From Pantoea sp. WMus005 (GTDB lineage: Bacteria; Pseudomonadota; Gammaproteobacteria; Enterobacterales; Enterobacteriaceae), in contig NZ_JACBXU010000006.1 of NCBI RefSeq assembly GCF_013415305.1, positions 1 through 64,000 of the forward strand: a stretch of DNA of 64,000 nt. Reading direction: 5' to 3'. Shown here one piece after another: positions 21,221 to 35,326 of the stretch (within the stretch, counting starts at the first letter, position 1; each line of letters opens with the position of its first letter). Both the position numbers and the translations under genes were made by a program. Under the pieces are notes generated by a model. That model had not been told where the DNA came from, did not search any database, and worked only from the letters and a program-made list of their open reading frames with translations.

Positions 21221-21838
21221 GTGATCAACACACTCACGTCGCTGCTAAATGCAGCCGGTATTTCCCTCTCCGATCAACAAAAACAGCAGCTGGTTGCCTA
21301 TGTCGGCCTGCTGAATAAGTGGAACAAAGCCTACAATCTGACATCCGTGCGCGATCCGCAGCAGATGCTGGTTCGCCATATCCTCGACAGCATCGTGGTG
21401 GCACCGCATCTGAAAGGCTCACGTTTTATTGATGTCGGAACCGGACCAGGATTACCTGGCATTCCGTTGGCTATCGTCATGCCCGATGCGCACTTTACGC
21501 TGCTCGACAGCCTGGGCAAGCGGGTGCGCTTCCTGCGTCAGGTTCAGCATGAGTTAGGACTCACTAACATCACCCCGGTACAGAGCCGGGTTGAGGCATT
21601 TCCGGCTGAGCCGCCATTTGATGGCGTAATCAGTCGTGCATTTGCCTCGCTGACCGACATGGTGAACTGGTGTCATCATCTGCCGGGAAGGGAAGGGCGC
21701 TTCTTCGCGCTTAAAGGTGTCCGTCCGGACGATGAAATTGCTGAATTACCGGCCGGCTATGTCTCCGATGCGGTGATAAAATTGCAGGTGCCGCAGCTGG
21801 AAGGCGACCGTCATCTGGTCATCATTCGTCACCAGTAG
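21221..21838 (+). CDS. rsmG: 16S rRNA m7G527 methyltransferase RsmG
   Basis: SAM-dependent methyltransferase (GidB) that modifies G527 of 16S rRNA; loss gives low-level streptomycin resistance in other bacteria. 205 aa. The SAM motif I ([10 protein letters not shown]) is at residues 71-80, and the substrate-site stretch [14 protein letters not shown] and the RAFASL motif are present. It starts with GTG at 21221. It follows mnmG by 47 bases. Confidence 0.95.
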   Translation: MINTLTSLLNAAGISLSDQQKQQLVAYVGLLNKWNKAYNLTSVRDPQQMLVRHILDSIVVAPHLKGSRFIDVGTGPGLPGIPLAIVMPDAHFTLLDSLGKRVRFLRQVQHELGLTNITPVQSRVEAFPAEPPFDGVISRAFASLTDMVNWCHHLPGREGRFFALKGVRPDDEIAELPAGYVSDAVIKLQVPQLEGDRHLVIIRHQ

Positions 21839-22407
21839 GCCTTCAGCTAGCCGGGGTTTTAATCGGACTTAGAAGAAAAAAGTGCAAATTATGCGCTATC
21901 AATAAAAGATTTTGATTAAGCCCCGGATCAGCAGAGGTTAAAAACGGAGACGGAAATTATCCGAAAAGCTCTGTTACATTTAACGATTGGTTCACAAATA
22001 GTTATCAGAAATATCACTTGTATAGGCGGGTCGCGGAATAAAAGTAGTCACGCCGGAAAATATATCGCGGTAATAACTTTGCGTGCGTAATATCAATTTC
22101 ATGATTCTCAGGCACAGTTCGATGTCAATAGCGCGTTTTCTGTGAATTCATACTTGCATACGCAATTTGATAATTTCAACATTATGATTTTAAAGATTAA
22201 ATCTTTTTTACAGATTGTTCTTAAATAGGTCACAGATAAAATTCAGTGCGCTGTGAGTGCTTATTATGTGATCTAAAGCACGCTTTAAAAGCAAGATGCG
22301 AGTGAATTTTCAGTCTGATTAGCGTGAATCTCCGAAGGGTAATCTTTCGAAAAATAGCCCTCCGGAAAGAAATTTAAATAATTGTTCACCTTTTCGCTAC
22401 TTACCGA
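21839..22407. other. Long A+T-rich region upstream of the atp promoter
   Basis: About 570 bases with no supported gene and a base composition clearly richer in A+T than its surroundings. TGTGA-N6-GCACG at 22267-22282 resembles a CRP site with one good half. A gap of similar size separates rsmG and atpI in E. coli. Regulation by nucleoid proteins is likely but not shown by the sequence. Confidence 0.5.
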
Positions 22408-22435
22408 TTGAAATCGCAGGTGCGGCCCGTATAAT
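22408..22435 (+). promoter_or_regulatory. Main sigma-70 promoter of the atp operon
   Basis: -35 TTGAAA (22408-22413), 16-bp spacer, consensus -10 TATAAT (22430-22435). It lies about 95 bases before atpI, and the leader following it (from GCTTGACT to ATACGACACGCG) is conserved with the E. coli atp leader. Confidence 0.85.
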
Positions 22436-22527
22436 TTGCACGGCTTTTGCTGCTTGACTCAACTGCACAAAGGCAGTCTTATACGACACGCGACATACCC
22501 CTAACGGGGCAGGAGAGTATCAGCGTC

Positions 22528-23735
<1,208 letters not shown>

Positions 23736-23812
23736 TTTTTTTCTCAACACTACTTTCCCTCTTGATTCCGGGTTACAGCGCACACCGCTGAAGCCCGGGA
23801 GATGAAGGGAGC

Positions 23813-24115
<303 letters not shown>

Positions 24116-24187
24116 TGAACGGATTCTGCCGCTTATCACAATGATAACGGCAGAAAAGTTAAATACTCAATCTAGAGGCATTGTGCT

Positions 24188-24658
24188 GTGAACATTAATG
24201 CAACAATCCTCGGCCAGGCTATCGCGTTCATCCTGTTTGTCGCGTTCTGCATGAAGTACGTATGGCCGCCGCTTATGGCTGCTATCGAAAAGCGCCAGAA
24301 AGAAATTGCTGAAGGCCTTGCTTCTGCTGAACGTGCTAAGAAAGATTTGGATCTCGCGCAGGCTAATGCGACCGACCAGCTGAAGAAAGCCAAAGAAGAC
24401 GCTCAGGTCATTATCGAGCAAGCGAACAAGCGTCGCGCGCAGATTCTGGACGAAGCCAAAACCGAAGCTGAAAACGAACGTAATCGCATCGTGACACAAG
24501 CGCAGGCTGAAATTGATGCCGAACGCAAACGTGCGCGTGAAGAACTGCGTAAGCAGGTTGCGTTGCTGGCTATGGCTGGCGCCGAGAAGATCATCGAACG
24601 CTCCGTGGATGAAGCTGCTAACAGCGACATCGTTGATAAACTGGTCGCTGAACTGTAA
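24188..24658 (+). CDS. atpF: F0F1 ATP synthase subunit b
   Basis: Peripheral stalk subunit, 156 aa: one N-terminal membrane helix (about 4-26) and a long, charged, Ala-rich coiled coil that holds F1 through the delta subunit. It starts with GTG at 24188, as does E. coli atpF, giving [14 protein letters not shown]. Confidence 0.97.
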   Translation: MNINATILGQAIAFILFVAFCMKYVWPPLMAAIEKRQKEIAEGLASAERAKKDLDLAQANATDQLKKAKEDAQVIIEQANKRRAQILDEAKTEAENERNRIVTQAQAEIDAERKRAREELRKQVALLAMAGAEKIIERSVDEAANSDIVDKLVAEL

Positions 24659-24672
24659 GGAGGGAGGGGCTG

Positions 24673-25206
24673 ATGTCTGATCTGATTACTGTAGCTCGCC
24701 CCTACGCCAAAGCAGCTTTTGACTTTGCTGTTGAGCATCAAAGTATTGAACGCTGGCAACAGATGCTGGCGTTTGCCGCAGAAGTGGCTCGCAATGAACA
24801 GATGGCTGATCTTCTCTCAGGTGCACTAGCACCCGAAGCGCTGGCAGCGTCGTTTAACGCAGTCTGTGGTGATCAACTGGATGAACCCGCGCAGAACCTG
24901 ATTAAGGTGATGGCGGAAAACGGACGTTTGACAGCGCTTCCGGCTGTACTGGCTCAATACATCGAACTGCGTGACGCTCATGAAGCCACCGCTGAAGTTG
25001 ATGTTATCTCCGCCAGTACGCTGAGTGACGACCAGCTGAATAAAATCAGCGCCGCGATGGAAAAACGTCTGTCACGCAAAGTTAAGCTGAATTGCAAAAT
25101 TGATAAGTCTGTGATGGCAGGCGTGATCATCCGTTCGGGTGATCTGGTTATTGATGGCAGCGTACGCGGCCGTCTTGACCGTCTGGCTGACGTCTTGCAG
25201 TCTTAA
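24673..25206 (+). CDS. atpH: F0F1 ATP synthase subunit delta
   Basis: Delta subunit that links the top of F1 to the b dimer, 177 aa. The N-terminal six-helix domain starts [19 protein letters not shown]. The C-terminal signature ([22 protein letters not shown]) is present. A very strong ribosome site (GGAGGGAGG) precedes it, 14 bases after atpF. Confidence 0.97.
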   Translation: MSDLITVARPYAKAAFDFAVEHQSIERWQQMLAFAAEVARNEQMADLLSGALAPEALAASFNAVCGDQLDEPAQNLIKVMAENGRLTALPAVLAQYIELRDAHEATAEVDVISASTLSDDQLNKISAAMEKRLSRKVKLNCKIDKSVMAGVIIRSGDLVIDGSVRGRLDRLADVLQS

Positions 25207-25220
25207 GGGGACTGGAGCAT

Positions 25221-26762
25221 ATGCAACTGAATTCCACCGAAATCAGCGAACTGATCAAGCAGCGCATTGCTCAGTTCAATGTCGTGAGTGAAGCTCACAA
25301 CGAAGGTACGATTGTTTCTGTAAGTGACGGTATCATCCGCGTACACGGCCTGGCCGATGTGATGCAGGGTGAGATGATTGCCCTGCCGGGTAACCGTTAC
25401 GCTATCGCCCTGAACCTCGAGCGTGACTCGGTTGGTGCAGTGGTGATGGGTCCTTACGCTGACCTCGCCGAAGGCATGAAGGTTAAGTGTACTGGCCGTA
25501 TTCTTGAAGTACCGGTAGGCCGTGGCCTGCTGGGCCGCGTCGTGAACACCCTGGGTGCTCCTATCGACGGTAAAGGCGCAATCGACAACGACGGTTTCTC
25601 ACCGGTTGAAGTGATTGCACCTGGCGTTATCGATCGTCAGTCAGTCGACCAGCCGGTTCAGACCGGTTATAAGTCGGTCGATGCGATGATTCCAATCGGC
25701 CGTGGCCAGCGTGAGCTGATCATCGGTGACCGTCAGACCGGTAAAACCGCGATGGCGATCGATGCGATCATCAACCAGCGCGACTCAGGCATCAAGTGTG
25801 TCTACGTTGCGATTGGTCAGAAAGCCTCAACCATCTCTAATGTGGTTCGTAAGCTGGAAGAGCATGGCGCACTGCAGAACACCATCGTTGTTGTGGCGTC
25901 TGCTTCTGAATCAGCTGCACTGCAGTATCTGTCACCGTACGCAGGTTGTGCGATGGGCGAATACTTCCGTGACCGTGGTGAAGATGCGCTGATCGTATAC
26001 GATGACCTCTCCAAGCAGGCTATCGCTTACCGTCAAATCTCTCTGCTGCTGCGCCGTCCACCAGGCCGTGAAGCATTCCCTGGCGACGTGTTCTATCTCC
26101 ACTCTCGTCTGCTGGAACGTGCATCACGCGTAAGCGCTGATTATGTTGAGCGTTTCACCAATGGCGCAGTGACAGGTAAAACCGGTTCACTGACCGCGCT
26201 CCCGATCATCGAAACCCAGGCGGGCGACGTTTCTGCGTTCGTTCCGACCAACGTAATCTCGATTACTGATGGTCAGATCTTCCTGGAATCGAACCTGTTC
26301 AACTCCGGTATTCGTCCGGCAGTTAACCCAGGTATTTCGGTATCCCGCGTTGGTGGTGCTGCACAGACCAAGATCATCAAGAAACTGTCTGGTGGTATCC
26401 GTACCGCGCTGGCACAGTATCGTGAACTGGCGGCGTTCTCGCAGTTCGCGTCTGATCTGGACGATGCAACCCGCAAACAGCTGAGCCACGGTCAGAAAGT
26501 GACCGAGCTGCTGAAGCAGAAACAGTATGCGCCGATGTCTGTCGCGCAGCAGGGTCTGGTTCTGTTCGCTGCAGAGCGTGGCTACCTGAACGACGTTGAA
26601 CTGGCAAAAATTGGTAGCTTTGAAGCTGCACTGCTGGCCTTCGCCGATCGCGACCACGCTGAGCTGATGGCTGAAATCAACCAGTCGGGTAACTTTAACA
26701 ACGATATCGAAGCGAAGCTGAAAGGCCTGATCGATACGTTTAAAGCAACCCAGTCCTGGTAA
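25221..26762 (+). CDS. atpA: F0F1 ATP synthase subunit alpha
   Basis: Non-catalytic nucleotide-binding subunit of F1, 513 aa. Walker A is GDRQTGKT at residues 169-176. The conserved [12 protein letters not shown]alker B region, the [26 protein letters not shown] stretch with the arginine finger region, and the family signature around [14 protein letters not shown] are intact. Confidence 0.98.
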   Translation: MQLNSTEISELIKQRIAQFNVVSEAHNEGTIVSVSDGIIRVHGLADVMQGEMIALPGNRYAIALNLERDSVGAVVMGPYADLAEGMKVKCTGRILEVPVGRGLLGRVVNTLGAPIDGKGAIDNDGFSPVEVIAPGVIDRQSVDQPVQTGYKSVDAMIPIGRGQRELIIGDRQTGKTAMAIDAIINQRDSGIKCVYVAIGQKASTISNVVRKLEEHGALQNTIVVVASASESAALQYLSPYAGCAMGEYFRDRGEDALIVYDDLSKQAIAYRQISLLLRRPPGREAFPGDVFYLHSRLLERASRVSADYVERFTNGAVTGKTGSLTALPIIETQAGDVSAFVPTNVISITDGQIFLESNLFNSGIRPAVNPGISVSRVGGAAQTKIIKKLSGGIRTALAQYRELAAFSQFASDLDDATRKQLSHGQKVTELLKQKQYAPMSVAQQGLVLFAAERGYLNDVELAKIGSFEAALLAFADRDHAELMAEINQSGNFNNDIEAKLKGLIDTFKATQSW

Positions 26763-26814
26763 TGTCTGGCGGCTTGTCTGAAAAGGCAAGCCGCAAGGCT
26801 TTGAGGAGAAGCTA

Positions 26815-27681
26815 ATGGCCGGCGCAAAAGAGATACGAAGCAAGATCGGAAGCGTGAAAAACACGCAGAAGATCACCAAAGCGATGGAAATGGTCGCCGC
26901 CTCCAAGATGCGTAAAACGCAGGAACGCATGGCGGCCAGCCGTCCGTATGCAGACACCATGCGCAAAGTGATTGGTCACCTTGCGTTGGGTAATCTGGAA
27001 TACAAGCACCCTTACCTGGAAGAGCGCGACGTGAAGCGCGTCGGCTACCTGGTCGTTTCAACAGACCGCGGGCTTTGTGGTGGTTTGAACATTAACCTGT
27101 TCAAAAAATTACTGGCAGATATGAAATCCTGGTCCGATAAAGGTGTGCAGAGCGATCTGTCGATTATCGGTTCAAAAGGGGCGTCATTCTTCAGTGCTGT
27201 GGGTGGCAACATCGTGGCGCAAGTCAGCGGCATGGGCGATAAACCTGCCCTGTCTGATCTGATTGGCCCGGTAAAAGTGATGTTGCAGGCTTATGATGAA
27301 GGCCGCATCGACAAACTGATGATCGTCAGTAACAAGTTCAATAACACCATGTCTCAGACTCCGACCATCACCCAACTGCTGCCGTTAGCGCCAGCGGAAG
27401 GTGAAGAAGAGATGAAGGCGAAGACCTGGGATTACCTGTACGAACCCGATCCGAAAGCGCTGCTGGATACCCTGCTGCGTCGTTATGTCGAATCGCAGGT
27501 TTATCAGGGTGTGGTGGAAAATCTGGCCAGTGAGCAGGCCGCACGTATGGTAGCGATGAAAGCCGCAACCGATAACGGCGGAAATCTGATCAAAGAGCTG
27601 CAGTTGGTTTACAACAAAGCTCGTCAGGCCAGCATCACCCAGGAACTTACCGAGATCGTCTCGGGGGCCTCCGCGGTTTAA
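26815..27681 (+). CDS. atpG: F0F1 ATP synthase subunit gamma
   Basis: Central rotor shaft, 288 aa. The N-terminal helix ([28 protein letters not shown]) and C-terminal helix ([32 protein letters not shown]), which form the antiparallel coiled coil within the alpha3beta3 barrel, are highly conserved. Confidence 0.97.
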   Translation: MAGAKEIRSKIGSVKNTQKITKAMEMVAASKMRKTQERMAASRPYADTMRKVIGHLALGNLEYKHPYLEERDVKRVGYLVVSTDRGLCGGLNINLFKKLLADMKSWSDKGVQSDLSIIGSKGASFFSAVGGNIVAQVSGMGDKPALSDLIGPVKVMLQAYDEGRIDKLMIVSNKFNNTMSQTPTITQLLPLAPAEGEEEMKAKTWDYLYEPDPKALLDTLLRRYVESQVYQGVVENLASEQAARMVAMKAATDNGGNLIKELQLVYNKARQASITQELTEIVSGASAV

Positions 27682-29109
<1,428 letters not shown>

Positions 29110-29133
29110 TAACGGTTTCCCGGGAGGAAGATT

Positions 29134-29553
29134 ATGGCTATGACTTATCACCTGGATGTGGTCAGCGCAGAGGAGCAGTTGTTCTCTGGTCTGGTACAGA
29201 AAATTCAGGTGTCAGGTAGCGAAGGTGAACTGGGGATTTTCCCTGGCCATGCGCCGCTGCTGACTGCCATTAAGCCTGGAATGATCCGTATCGTGAAACA
29301 GCACGGCGAAGAGGAGTATATCTACCTCTCTGGCGGCGTGCTGGAAGTGCAACCAGGCAGCAGCACCGTTCTGGCCGATACCGCGATTCGCGGTACCGAT
29401 CTGGATGAAGCGCGTGCTCTGGAAGCAAAACGCAAAGCAGAAGAGCACATGAACAGTAGCCACGGCGACGTGGACTATGCTCAGGCCTCTGCCGAGCTGG
29501 CGAAAGCCATTGCTAAACTGCGCGTGATCGAACTGACCAAAAAAGCGATGTAA
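29134..29553 (+). CDS. atpC: F0F1 ATP synthase subunit epsilon
   Basis: Epsilon subunit, 139 aa, the length of E. coli. The N-terminal beta sandwich ([22 protein letters not shown]) contacts the c-ring, and the C-terminal helix-turn-helix (from [16 protein letters not shown]) is the regulatory part that inhibits ATP hydrolysis. Last gene of the operon, followed by a terminator. Confidence 0.97.
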   Translation: MAMTYHLDVVSAEEQLFSGLVQKIQVSGSEGELGIFPGHAPLLTAIKPGMIRIVKQHGEEEYIYLSGGVLEVQPGSSTVLADTAIRGTDLDEARALEAKRKAEEHMNSSHGDVDYAQASAELAKAIAKLRVIELTKKAM

Positions 29554-29572
29554 TCCAGCTTTATGCGTCACG

Positions 29573-29603
29573 AAATGCCAGCCCTCGGGCTGGCATTTTT
29601 TTT
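29573..29603 (+). terminator. Rho-independent terminator of the atp operon
   Basis: AAATGCCAGCCC (29573-29584) pairs with GGGCTGGCATTT (29587-29598), and an eight-T run ends at 29603. A textbook intrinsic terminator. Confidence 0.95.
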
Positions 29604-29713
29604 GTCTGCGGCGTCCGATCTGCCTGTCCGCCTAATTTCGGCCTGAGAAAAATGTAGTAATCTCAACCTCAAACCGTTTTACTTTCACCCGTAAAAATTC
29701 ACTCAGGATAGTT

Positions 29714-31084
29714 ATGTCTAACAGTGCGATGAGTGTGGTGATCCTTGCTGCTGGCAAGGGCACCCGTATGTATTCCGATCTGCCTAAAGTTCTGCATACG
29801 CTGGCAGGCAAACCAATGGTTCAGCACGTCATTGATGCCGCTAAAGGGCTTGGCGCACAGCATGTGCATCTGGTTTATGGTCACGGCGGCGATCGCCTGA
29901 AAGCAACGCTCACTGACAGCACGCTTAACTGGGTGCTGCAGGCCGAGCAGCTCGGCACCGGTCATGCCATGCAGCAGGCTGCGCCTGCTTTTGCAGATGA
30001 TGAAGATATCATGATGCTTTATGGCGACGTGCCGCTGATTACTCAGGCAACGTTACAGCGTCTGCGCGAAGCAAAACCGCAGGGCGGCATCGGCTTACTC
30101 ACCGTGGTACTGGATGACCCTACCGGCTATGGCCGCATTGTGCGTGAACACGACACCATCACCGGCATTATCGAACAGAAAGATGCCAGCCCGGCGCAGC
30201 TCACTATTAAAGAGATCAACACCGGCATTCTGATCGCCAATGGCGGCGATTTAAAACGCTGGCTGGCGCAGCTCACCAACAACAATGCGCAGGGTGAATA
30301 TTACATCACCGATATTATCGCGCTGGCGCATCAGGAAGGTCGGGTGATCAACGCGGTCCATCCGGCCCGCATCAGTGAAACCGATGGCGTGAATAACCGG
30401 CTGCAGCTGGCAACATTAGAGCGAACTTACCAGGCTGAACAGGCGGAAAAACTGCTGCTGGCCGGTGTGATGCTGCGCGATCCGGCGCGTTTCGACCTGC
30501 GTGGAACGTTGACGCATGGACGGGATGTCGAAATCGACACTAACGTCATTATCGAAGGCAAGGTCACGCTGGGCTCGCGTGTAAAAATCGGCGCGGGGTG
30601 CATCATCAAAAACAGCGTGATTGGCGATGACTGTGAAATCAGCCCCTATACGGTGATCGAGGATGCTAATCTCGCCGCCGCCTGTACCGTCGGGCCATTT
30701 GCCCGCCTGCGTCCTGGCAGCGAACTGGCCGACGCCGCCCACGTGGGCAACTTCGTCGAAATGAAGAAAGCGCGTCTGGGTAGAGGATCGAAAGCGGGTC
30801 ACCTCTCCTATCTGGGTGATGCGGAGATTGGCGACAACGTGAACATCGGTGCAGGCACAATCACCTGCAACTATGATGGCGCAAACAAATTTAAAACTGT
30901 GATTGGCGATGATGTATTTGTAGGCTCAGATACGCAGTTGGTGGCGCCGGTGAGCGTCGCGGCAGGCACTACCATTGCGGCAGGCACCACCATCATGAAA
31001 GATGTGACCGGGGCCGGTCTGGTCTATAACCGCAAAGAACAGAATCACAAAGCAGACTGGCAACGTCCGGTGAAGAAAAAATAA
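29714..31084 (+). CDS. glmU: Bifunctional UDP-GlcNAc pyrophosphorylase GlmU
   Basis: Makes UDP-GlcNAc from GlcN-1-P in two steps, for peptidoglycan and LPS. 456 aa. The N-terminal uridyltransferase domain starts with the nucleotide-binding [17 protein letters not shown]. The C-terminal left-handed beta-helix acetyltransferase carries the hexapeptide repeats (for instance [13 protein letters not shown]). It pairs with glmS downstream, which supplies GlcN-6-P; glmM is elsewhere. Confidence 0.97.
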   Translation: MSNSAMSVVILAAGKGTRMYSDLPKVLHTLAGKPMVQHVIDAAKGLGAQHVHLVYGHGGDRLKATLTDSTLNWVLQAEQLGTGHAMQQAAPAFADDEDIMMLYGDVPLITQATLQRLREAKPQGGIGLLTVVLDDPTGYGRIVREHDTITGIIEQKDASPAQLTIKEINTGILIANGGDLKRWLAQLTNNNAQGEYYITDIIALAHQEGRVINAVHPARISETDGVNNRLQLATLERTYQAEQAEKLLLAGVMLRDPARFDLRGTLTHGRDVEIDTNVIIEGKVTLGSRVKIGAGCIIKNSVIGDDCEISPYTVIEDANLAAACTVGPFARLRPGSELADAAHVGNFVEMKKARLGRGSKAGHLSYLGDAEIGDNVNIGAGTITCNYDGANKFKTVIGDDVFVGSDTQLVAPVSVAAGTTIAAGTTIMKDVTGAGLVYNRKEQNHKADWQRPVKKK

Positions 31085-31093
31085 AATTTTTAA

Positions 31094-31114
31094 CGGCCCG
31101 CTTTATGCGGGCCG
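31094..31114 (+). terminator. glmU-glmS intercistronic hairpin
   Basis: CGGCCCGC (31094-31101) pairs with GCGGGCCG (31107-31114), loop TTTAT, ten bases after the glmU stop. It lacks a T-run, in keeping with an E. coli-like glmUS transcript that is cleaved near the glmU stop rather than terminated. Confidence 0.55.
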
Positions 31115-31238
31115 ATGCAGTGCAGTGCCAAAACTATAATCCCCACTCTCTACAAGGCTCGGGGAACCGGCAAAGCCGGATATCAGGTCGCATGACAACA
31201 GAAGTGGCGAAAAGCCATGTAGTCAGGAAAACATCATT
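31115..31238 (+). promoter_or_regulatory. glmS 5' leader
   Basis: A 124-base leader that separates the hairpin after glmU from glmS. TGGC (31205-31208) can pair with GCCA (31214-31217) in a small stem followed by TCAGGA, the likely glmS ribosome site. In E. coli this leader is the target of the GlmZ small RNA with Hfq, and that control is inferred here. Confidence 0.45.
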
Positions 31239-33068
31239 ATGTGTGGAATTGTTGGTGCAGTAGCACAACGCGATATCGCAGAGATTCTGCTGGAAGGTCT
31301 GCGTCGTCTTGAATATCGCGGATATGATTCGGCCGGTCTGGCCGTCGTCGATCGTCAGGGGCACGTCACGCGCCTGCGGCGGTTAGGGAAAGTACAAAAA
31401 CTGGCGGAAGCCGCTGAACAGCAACCGCTGATTGGTGGTACCGGCATCGCGCACACGCGCTGGGCAACCCATGGTGAACCGTCAGAAGCGAATGCGCATC
31501 CGCACATCTCTGAGCACATCATCATCGTGCACAACGGCATCATTGAAAACCATGAGCCACTGCGCGCTGAGCTGATTGAGCGCGGCTACGTCTTTGCCTC
31601 AGAAACCGACACCGAAGTGGTGGCGCATCTGGTTCACTGGGAGCAGAAGCAGGGCGGTTCACTGCGTGAAGTGGTGCTGCGCGTGATTCCGCAGCTTCGC
31701 GGTGCTTATGGCATGGTGATCATGGACAGTCGCGATCCGTCACTGCTGGTGGCAGCCCGTTCCGGCAGCCCGCTGGTGATTGGCCGGGGTATGGGTGAAA
31801 ACTTTATCGCTTCGGATCAGCTGGCCCTGCTGCCGGTGACTCGTCGGTTCATCTATCTGGAAGAGGGTGATATCGCCGAGATCAGTCGTCGTGATATCAC
31901 GATTATTGACCGTGAAGGCAATACCGTGACGCGTGCCGAGATCGAGTCGAACCTGCAATATGATGCCGGTGACAAAGGTATTTACCGTCATTACATGCAG
32001 AAAGAGATCTACGAGCAGCCAATGGCGCTGAAAAGCACCCTGAGTGGCCGGTTCAGTCAGGGGCAGGTTGACCTCAGCGAGCTGGGCGCGGGCGCAGAAG
32101 CGTTGCTGAGCCAGGTGGAGCATATCCAGATTATCGCCTGTGGCACCTCCTATAACTCCGGCATGGTGTCACGCTACTGGTTTGAGTCGCTGGCTAACCT
32201 GCCCTGTGATGTGGAGATCGCCTCCGAGTTCCGCTATCGCAAGTCAGCGGTGCGCAAAAACAGTCTGCTGATCACCCTGTCTCAGTCGGGTGAAACGGCA
32301 GATACCCTGGCGGCGCTGCGTCTCTCTAAAGAGCTGGGCTATCTGGGTTCTCTGGCGGTCTGTAACGTGGCCGGTTCGTCACTGGTGCGGGAATCTGACC
32401 TGGCGCTGATGACTAAAGCGGGTACCGAAATCGGCGTCGCCTCTACCAAAGCGTTCACCACCCAGTTAGCAGTATTGCTGATGCTGGTGGCGAAACTGGG
32501 CCGTCTGAAAGGCATGCCTGCCGGGACAGAGCAGGAGATCGTTCATGCACTGCAGGCGTTGCCTAACCGGATTGAGCAGATGCTGGCGCAGGATAAGCTG
32601 ATTGAGAATCTTGCTGAAGGCTTCTCTGACAAGCATCACGCACTGTTCCTGGGTCGTGGCGATCAATACCCGATTGCCATGGAAGGCGCGCTGAAGCTCA
32701 AAGAGATCTCCTACATTCATGCGGAAGCCTACGCCGCAGGTGAGCTGAAACATGGCCCACTGGCGCTGATTGATGCTGACATGCCGGTGATCGTAGTGGC
32801 ACCTAACAACGAACTGCTGGAGAAGCTTAAATCCAACATCGAAGAGGTGCGCGCACGCGGCGGTCTGCTTTATGTCTTTGCTGATCAGGATGCAGGCTTC
32901 AGCGACAGTGACGGAATGAAGATTATTCCGTTACCGCACGTTGAAGAGGTGATTGCACCTATCTTCTACACCGTGCCGTTGCAGTTACTCTCCTATCACG
33001 TCGCCCTGATCAAAGGCACCGACGTCGATCAGCCGCGTAACCTGGCAAAATCGGTTACCGTGGAATAA
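31239..33068 (+). CDS. glmS: Glucosamine-6-phosphate synthase GlmS
   Basis: Converts fructose-6-P and glutamine to glucosamine-6-P, the committed step of amino-sugar synthesis. 609 aa. After Met removal, Cys2 (MCGIVG) is the N-terminal nucleophile of the class II glutaminase domain. Two SIS sugar-isomerase domains follow ([45 protein letters not shown]) and the C-terminus LAKSVTVE is the conserved tail of the active site. Confidence 0.97.
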   Translation: MCGIVGAVAQRDIAEILLEGLRRLEYRGYDSAGLAVVDRQGHVTRLRRLGKVQKLAEAAEQQPLIGGTGIAHTRWATHGEPSEANAHPHISEHIIIVHNGIIENHEPLRAELIERGYVFASETDTEVVAHLVHWEQKQGGSLREVVLRVIPQLRGAYGMVIMDSRDPSLLVAARSGSPLVIGRGMGENFIASDQLALLPVTRRFIYLEEGDIAEISRRDITIIDREGNTVTRAEIESNLQYDAGDKGIYRHYMQKEIYEQPMALKSTLSGRFSQGQVDLSELGAGAEALLSQVEHIQIIACGTSYNSGMVSRYWFESLANLPCDVEIASEFRYRKSAVRKNSLLITLSQSGETADTLAALRLSKELGYLGSLAVCNVAGSSLVRESDLALMTKAGTEIGVASTKAFTTQLAVLLMLVAKLGRLKGMPAGTEQEIVHALQALPNRIEQMLAQDKLIENLAEGFSDKHHALFLGRGDQYPIAMEGALKLKEISYIHAEAYAAGELKHGPLALIDADMPVIVVAPNNELLEKLKSNIEEVRARGGLLYVFADQDAGFSDSDGMKIIPLPHVEEVIAPIFYTVPLQLLSYHVALIKGTDVDQPRNLAKSVTVE

Positions 33069-33072
33069 CCTG

Positions 33073-33094
33073 GTGGGCCCCGTCGCGGGCCCAC
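33073..33094 (+). terminator. glmS terminator hairpin
   Basis: GTGGGCCC (33073-33080) pairs with GGGCCCAC (33087-33094) with a six-base loop, four bases after the glmS stop and followed by TTCATT. The T-run is imperfect. Confidence 0.65.
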
Positions 33095-33108
33095 TTCATT
33101 CTGGCTCT

Positions 33109-33164
33109 CTGTCATATAACTGTCATATTTCATACATTTCACTGTCATCAAACTGTCCTATTTT
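33109..33164 (+). promoter_or_regulatory. PhoB box array and pstS promoter
   Basis: CTGTCAT-type repeats start at 33109, 33120, 33142 and 33153, and a degenerate one (CATACAT) at 33131, so five units follow each other at exact 11-bp spacing. Pairs 33109-33126 and 33142-33159 are two full Pho boxes. TATTTT (33159-33164) is the likely -10; PhoB takes the place of a -35. This is the arrangement of E. coli pstS, so phosphate starvation should induce pstSCAB-phoU. Confidence 0.93.
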
Positions 33165-33233
33165 CCCTCCTGCAGCAATCACAGACTCTTACTAAAACGG
33201 CCCCAAGCCTGACTTTTCTCCCCTGGAGGGAAC

Positions 33234-34277
33234 ATGACACTGATGCGTAGCACCGTAGCCCGAATCCTCGCCACCACCTTCGCCGTAAGCGCGGTATCTG
33301 CTTTTGCGGCCACCGATCTCACGGGCGCAGGCGGGACGTTCCCGGCACCGGTTTATGCCAAGTGGGCAGCAGAATATCAGCAAGCCACCGGTAGCAAAAT
33401 TAACTACCAGGGCATCGGTTCTTCTGGCGGCGTTAAACAGATTATCGCCAAAACCGTTGATTTCGGTGCGTCCGATGCGCCAATGAAAGATGAAGATCTG
33501 CAGAAAAATGGCCTGTTCCAGTTCCCTACCGTGATCGGTGGCGTGGTACTGGCGGTTAACCTGCCGGGTATCAAGTCAGGCCAGCTGACGCTGGATGGCA
33601 AAACCGTCGGTGATATCTACCTGGGTACCATTAAAAAGTGGAACGACCCGGCAATCGCTAAACTTAACCCGGGCGTGAAACTGCCAGAGACCAACATTAA
33701 CGTGGTGCGTCGCGCGGATGGTTCAGGCACCTCGTTCGTCTTCACCAGCTATCTGGCGAAAGTAAACCAGGACTGGAACAGCAAAATTGGTAAAGGCAAC
33801 ACCGTTAACTGGCCTGTGGGTCTGGGCGGCAAAGGCAACGACGGCGTCGCTGCGTTTGTTCAGCGTCTGCCAGGTTCAATTGGCTACGTGGAATATGCCT
33901 ATGCCAAACAGAACAACCTGACCTACACCAAACTGGTCGATGCCGATGGTAAAGCGGTCGAACCAAGCGAGACCAGCTTCAGTAATGCCGCGAAAGGCGC
34001 TGACTGGAGTAAATCGTTCGCCCAGGATCTGACCTTCCAGAAGGGCGCTGATGCCTGGCCAATCTCCTCAACCACCTTCATTCTGATCTACAAAGATCAG
34101 GCGAATGCGGCCAAAGGCGCTGAAGTGCTGAAATTCTTTGACTGGGCTTACAAGAAAGGCAGCAAAACCGCCACGGCACTGGATTATGCTGCGCTGCCAG
34201 AGAGCGTAACTGAGCAGATTCGCGCCGCCTGGAAAGCCAACATCAAAGACAGTTCTGGTAAAGCGCTTTATCAGTAA
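33234..34277 (+). CDS. pstS: Phosphate-binding periplasmic protein PstS
   Basis: High-affinity phosphate receptor of the Pst ABC importer, 347 aa. The signal peptide is cleaved after Ala25 ([18 protein letters not shown]). Phosphate-contact motifs are intact: [31 protein letters not shown] and [16 protein letters not shown]. The ATG at 33234 follows GGAGGGA. Tandem hairpins after the gene fit its higher expression relative to pstCAB. Confidence 0.97.
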   Translation: MTLMRSTVARILATTFAVSAVSAFAATDLTGAGGTFPAPVYAKWAAEYQQATGSKINYQGIGSSGGVKQIIAKTVDFGASDAPMKDEDLQKNGLFQFPTVIGGVVLAVNLPGIKSGQLTLDGKTVGDIYLGTIKKWNDPAIAKLNPGVKLPETNINVVRRADGSGTSFVFTSYLAKVNQDWNSKIGKGNTVNWPVGLGGKGNDGVAAFVQRLPGSIGYVEYAYAKQNNLTYTKLVDADGKAVEPSETSFSNAAKGADWSKSFAQDLTFQKGADAWPISSTTFILIYKDQANAAKGAEVLKFFDWAYKKGSKTATALDYAALPESVTEQIRAAWKANIKDSSGKALYQ

Positions 34278-34288
34278 TTGACCGACCC

Positions 34289-34336
34289 TGACCGGACAGC
34301 GGTCCGGTCAGACCCAACGGGCGGCTCATGCCGCCC
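34289..34336 (+). terminator. Tandem hairpins between pstS and pstC
   Basis: Two consecutive stem-loops: TGACCGGAC (34289-34297) with GTCCGGTCA (34302-34310), and GGGCGGC (34319-34325) with GCCGCCC (34330-34336). Neither has a T-run. They probably protect the pstS mRNA or limit read-through to pstC. Confidence 0.5.
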
Positions 34337-34363
34337 TGATAACTTCTGAAGACTGAGACTTCT

Positions 34364-35326
34364 ATGGCTGCAACGAAGCCGGCATTCAAAGCCCCAGGCA
34401 AACAAGGTGACAAAATTTTTGGCGCGCTGGTCAGGCTGGCTGCGCTGATTGTGTTGTTACTGATGGGCGGCATTATTGTCTCCCTGATCATCTCCTCGTG
34501 GCCCAGCATCCAGAAGTTTGGTTTCGCCTTTTTGTGGACCAAAACCTGGGATGCGCCCAATGAACAATTTGGCGCACTGGTACCGATTTACGGCACCCTT
34601 GTGACCTCCATCATCGCCCTGGTTATCGCCGTGCCGGTGAGTTTTGGTATCGCGCTGTTCCTGACCGAACTCTCACCCGCCTGGCTGCGTCGCCCGCTGG
34701 GCACCGCCATTGAGCTGCTGGCGGCAATTCCGAGTATTGTTTACGGCATGTGGGGCCTGTTTGTTTTCGCGCCGCTGTTTGCCGAATATTTTCAGACGCC
34801 GGTTAATGACGTGATGTCGGGCATTCCGATTATTGGCGAACTCTTCTCCGGCCCCGCTTTCGGTATCGGTATTCTTGCGGCAGGGGTGATTCTGGCAATC
34901 ATGATTATCCCTTACATCGCCTCGGTCATGCGCGACGTGTTTGAACAGACCCCGGTGATGATGAAAGAGTCAGCCTACGGTATTGGCTGCACCACCTGGG
35001 AAGTGATCTGGCGTGTCGTACTGCCCTTTACCAAAAATGGCGTGATTGGTGGCGTGATGCTGGGACTGGGTCGTGCGCTGGGCGAGACCATGGCGGTCAC
35101 CTTTATTATCGGCAACACCTACCAGCTCGACAGCCCGTCACTGTTTATGCCGGGTAACAGCATCACCTCAGCGCTGGCCAACGAATTCGCGGAAGCGGAG
35201 TCGGGCGTTCATGTCGCCGCGCTGATGGAGCTGGGACTGATCCTGTTTGTGATTACCTTTATCGTGCTGGCGATTTCAAAGCTGATGATTATGCGACTGC
35301 AGAAAAGTGAAGGAGCGCGCTCATGA
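34364..35326 (+). CDS. pstC: Phosphate ABC transporter permease PstC
   Basis: One of the two inner-membrane subunits of the phosphate importer, 320 aa, about six membrane helices after a short cytoplasmic N-terminus. The EAA coupling loop that contacts PstB is seen as [22 protein letters not shown]. The end overlaps pstA by four bases (ATGA). Confidence 0.96.
   Translation: MAATKPAFKAPGKQGDKIFGALVRLAALIVLLLMGGIIVSLIISSWPSIQKFGFAFLWTKTWDAPNEQFGALVPIYGTLVTSIIALVIAVPVSFGIALFLTELSPAWLRRPLGTAIELLAAIPSIVYGMWGLFVFAPLFAEYFQTPVNDVMSGIPIIGELFSGPAFGIGILAAGVILAIMIIPYIASVMRDVFEQTPVMMKESAYGIGCTTWEVIWRVVLPFTKNGVIGGVMLGLGRALGETMAVTFIIGNTYQLDSPSLFMPGNSITSALANEFAEAESGVHVAALMELGLILFVITFIVLAISKLMIMRLQKSEGARS

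Noticed and set aside
22447..22527. 27-residue extension of AtpI
   Set aside because: The extension falls in the conserved atp leader; the shorter form equals E. coli AtpI in length and start.
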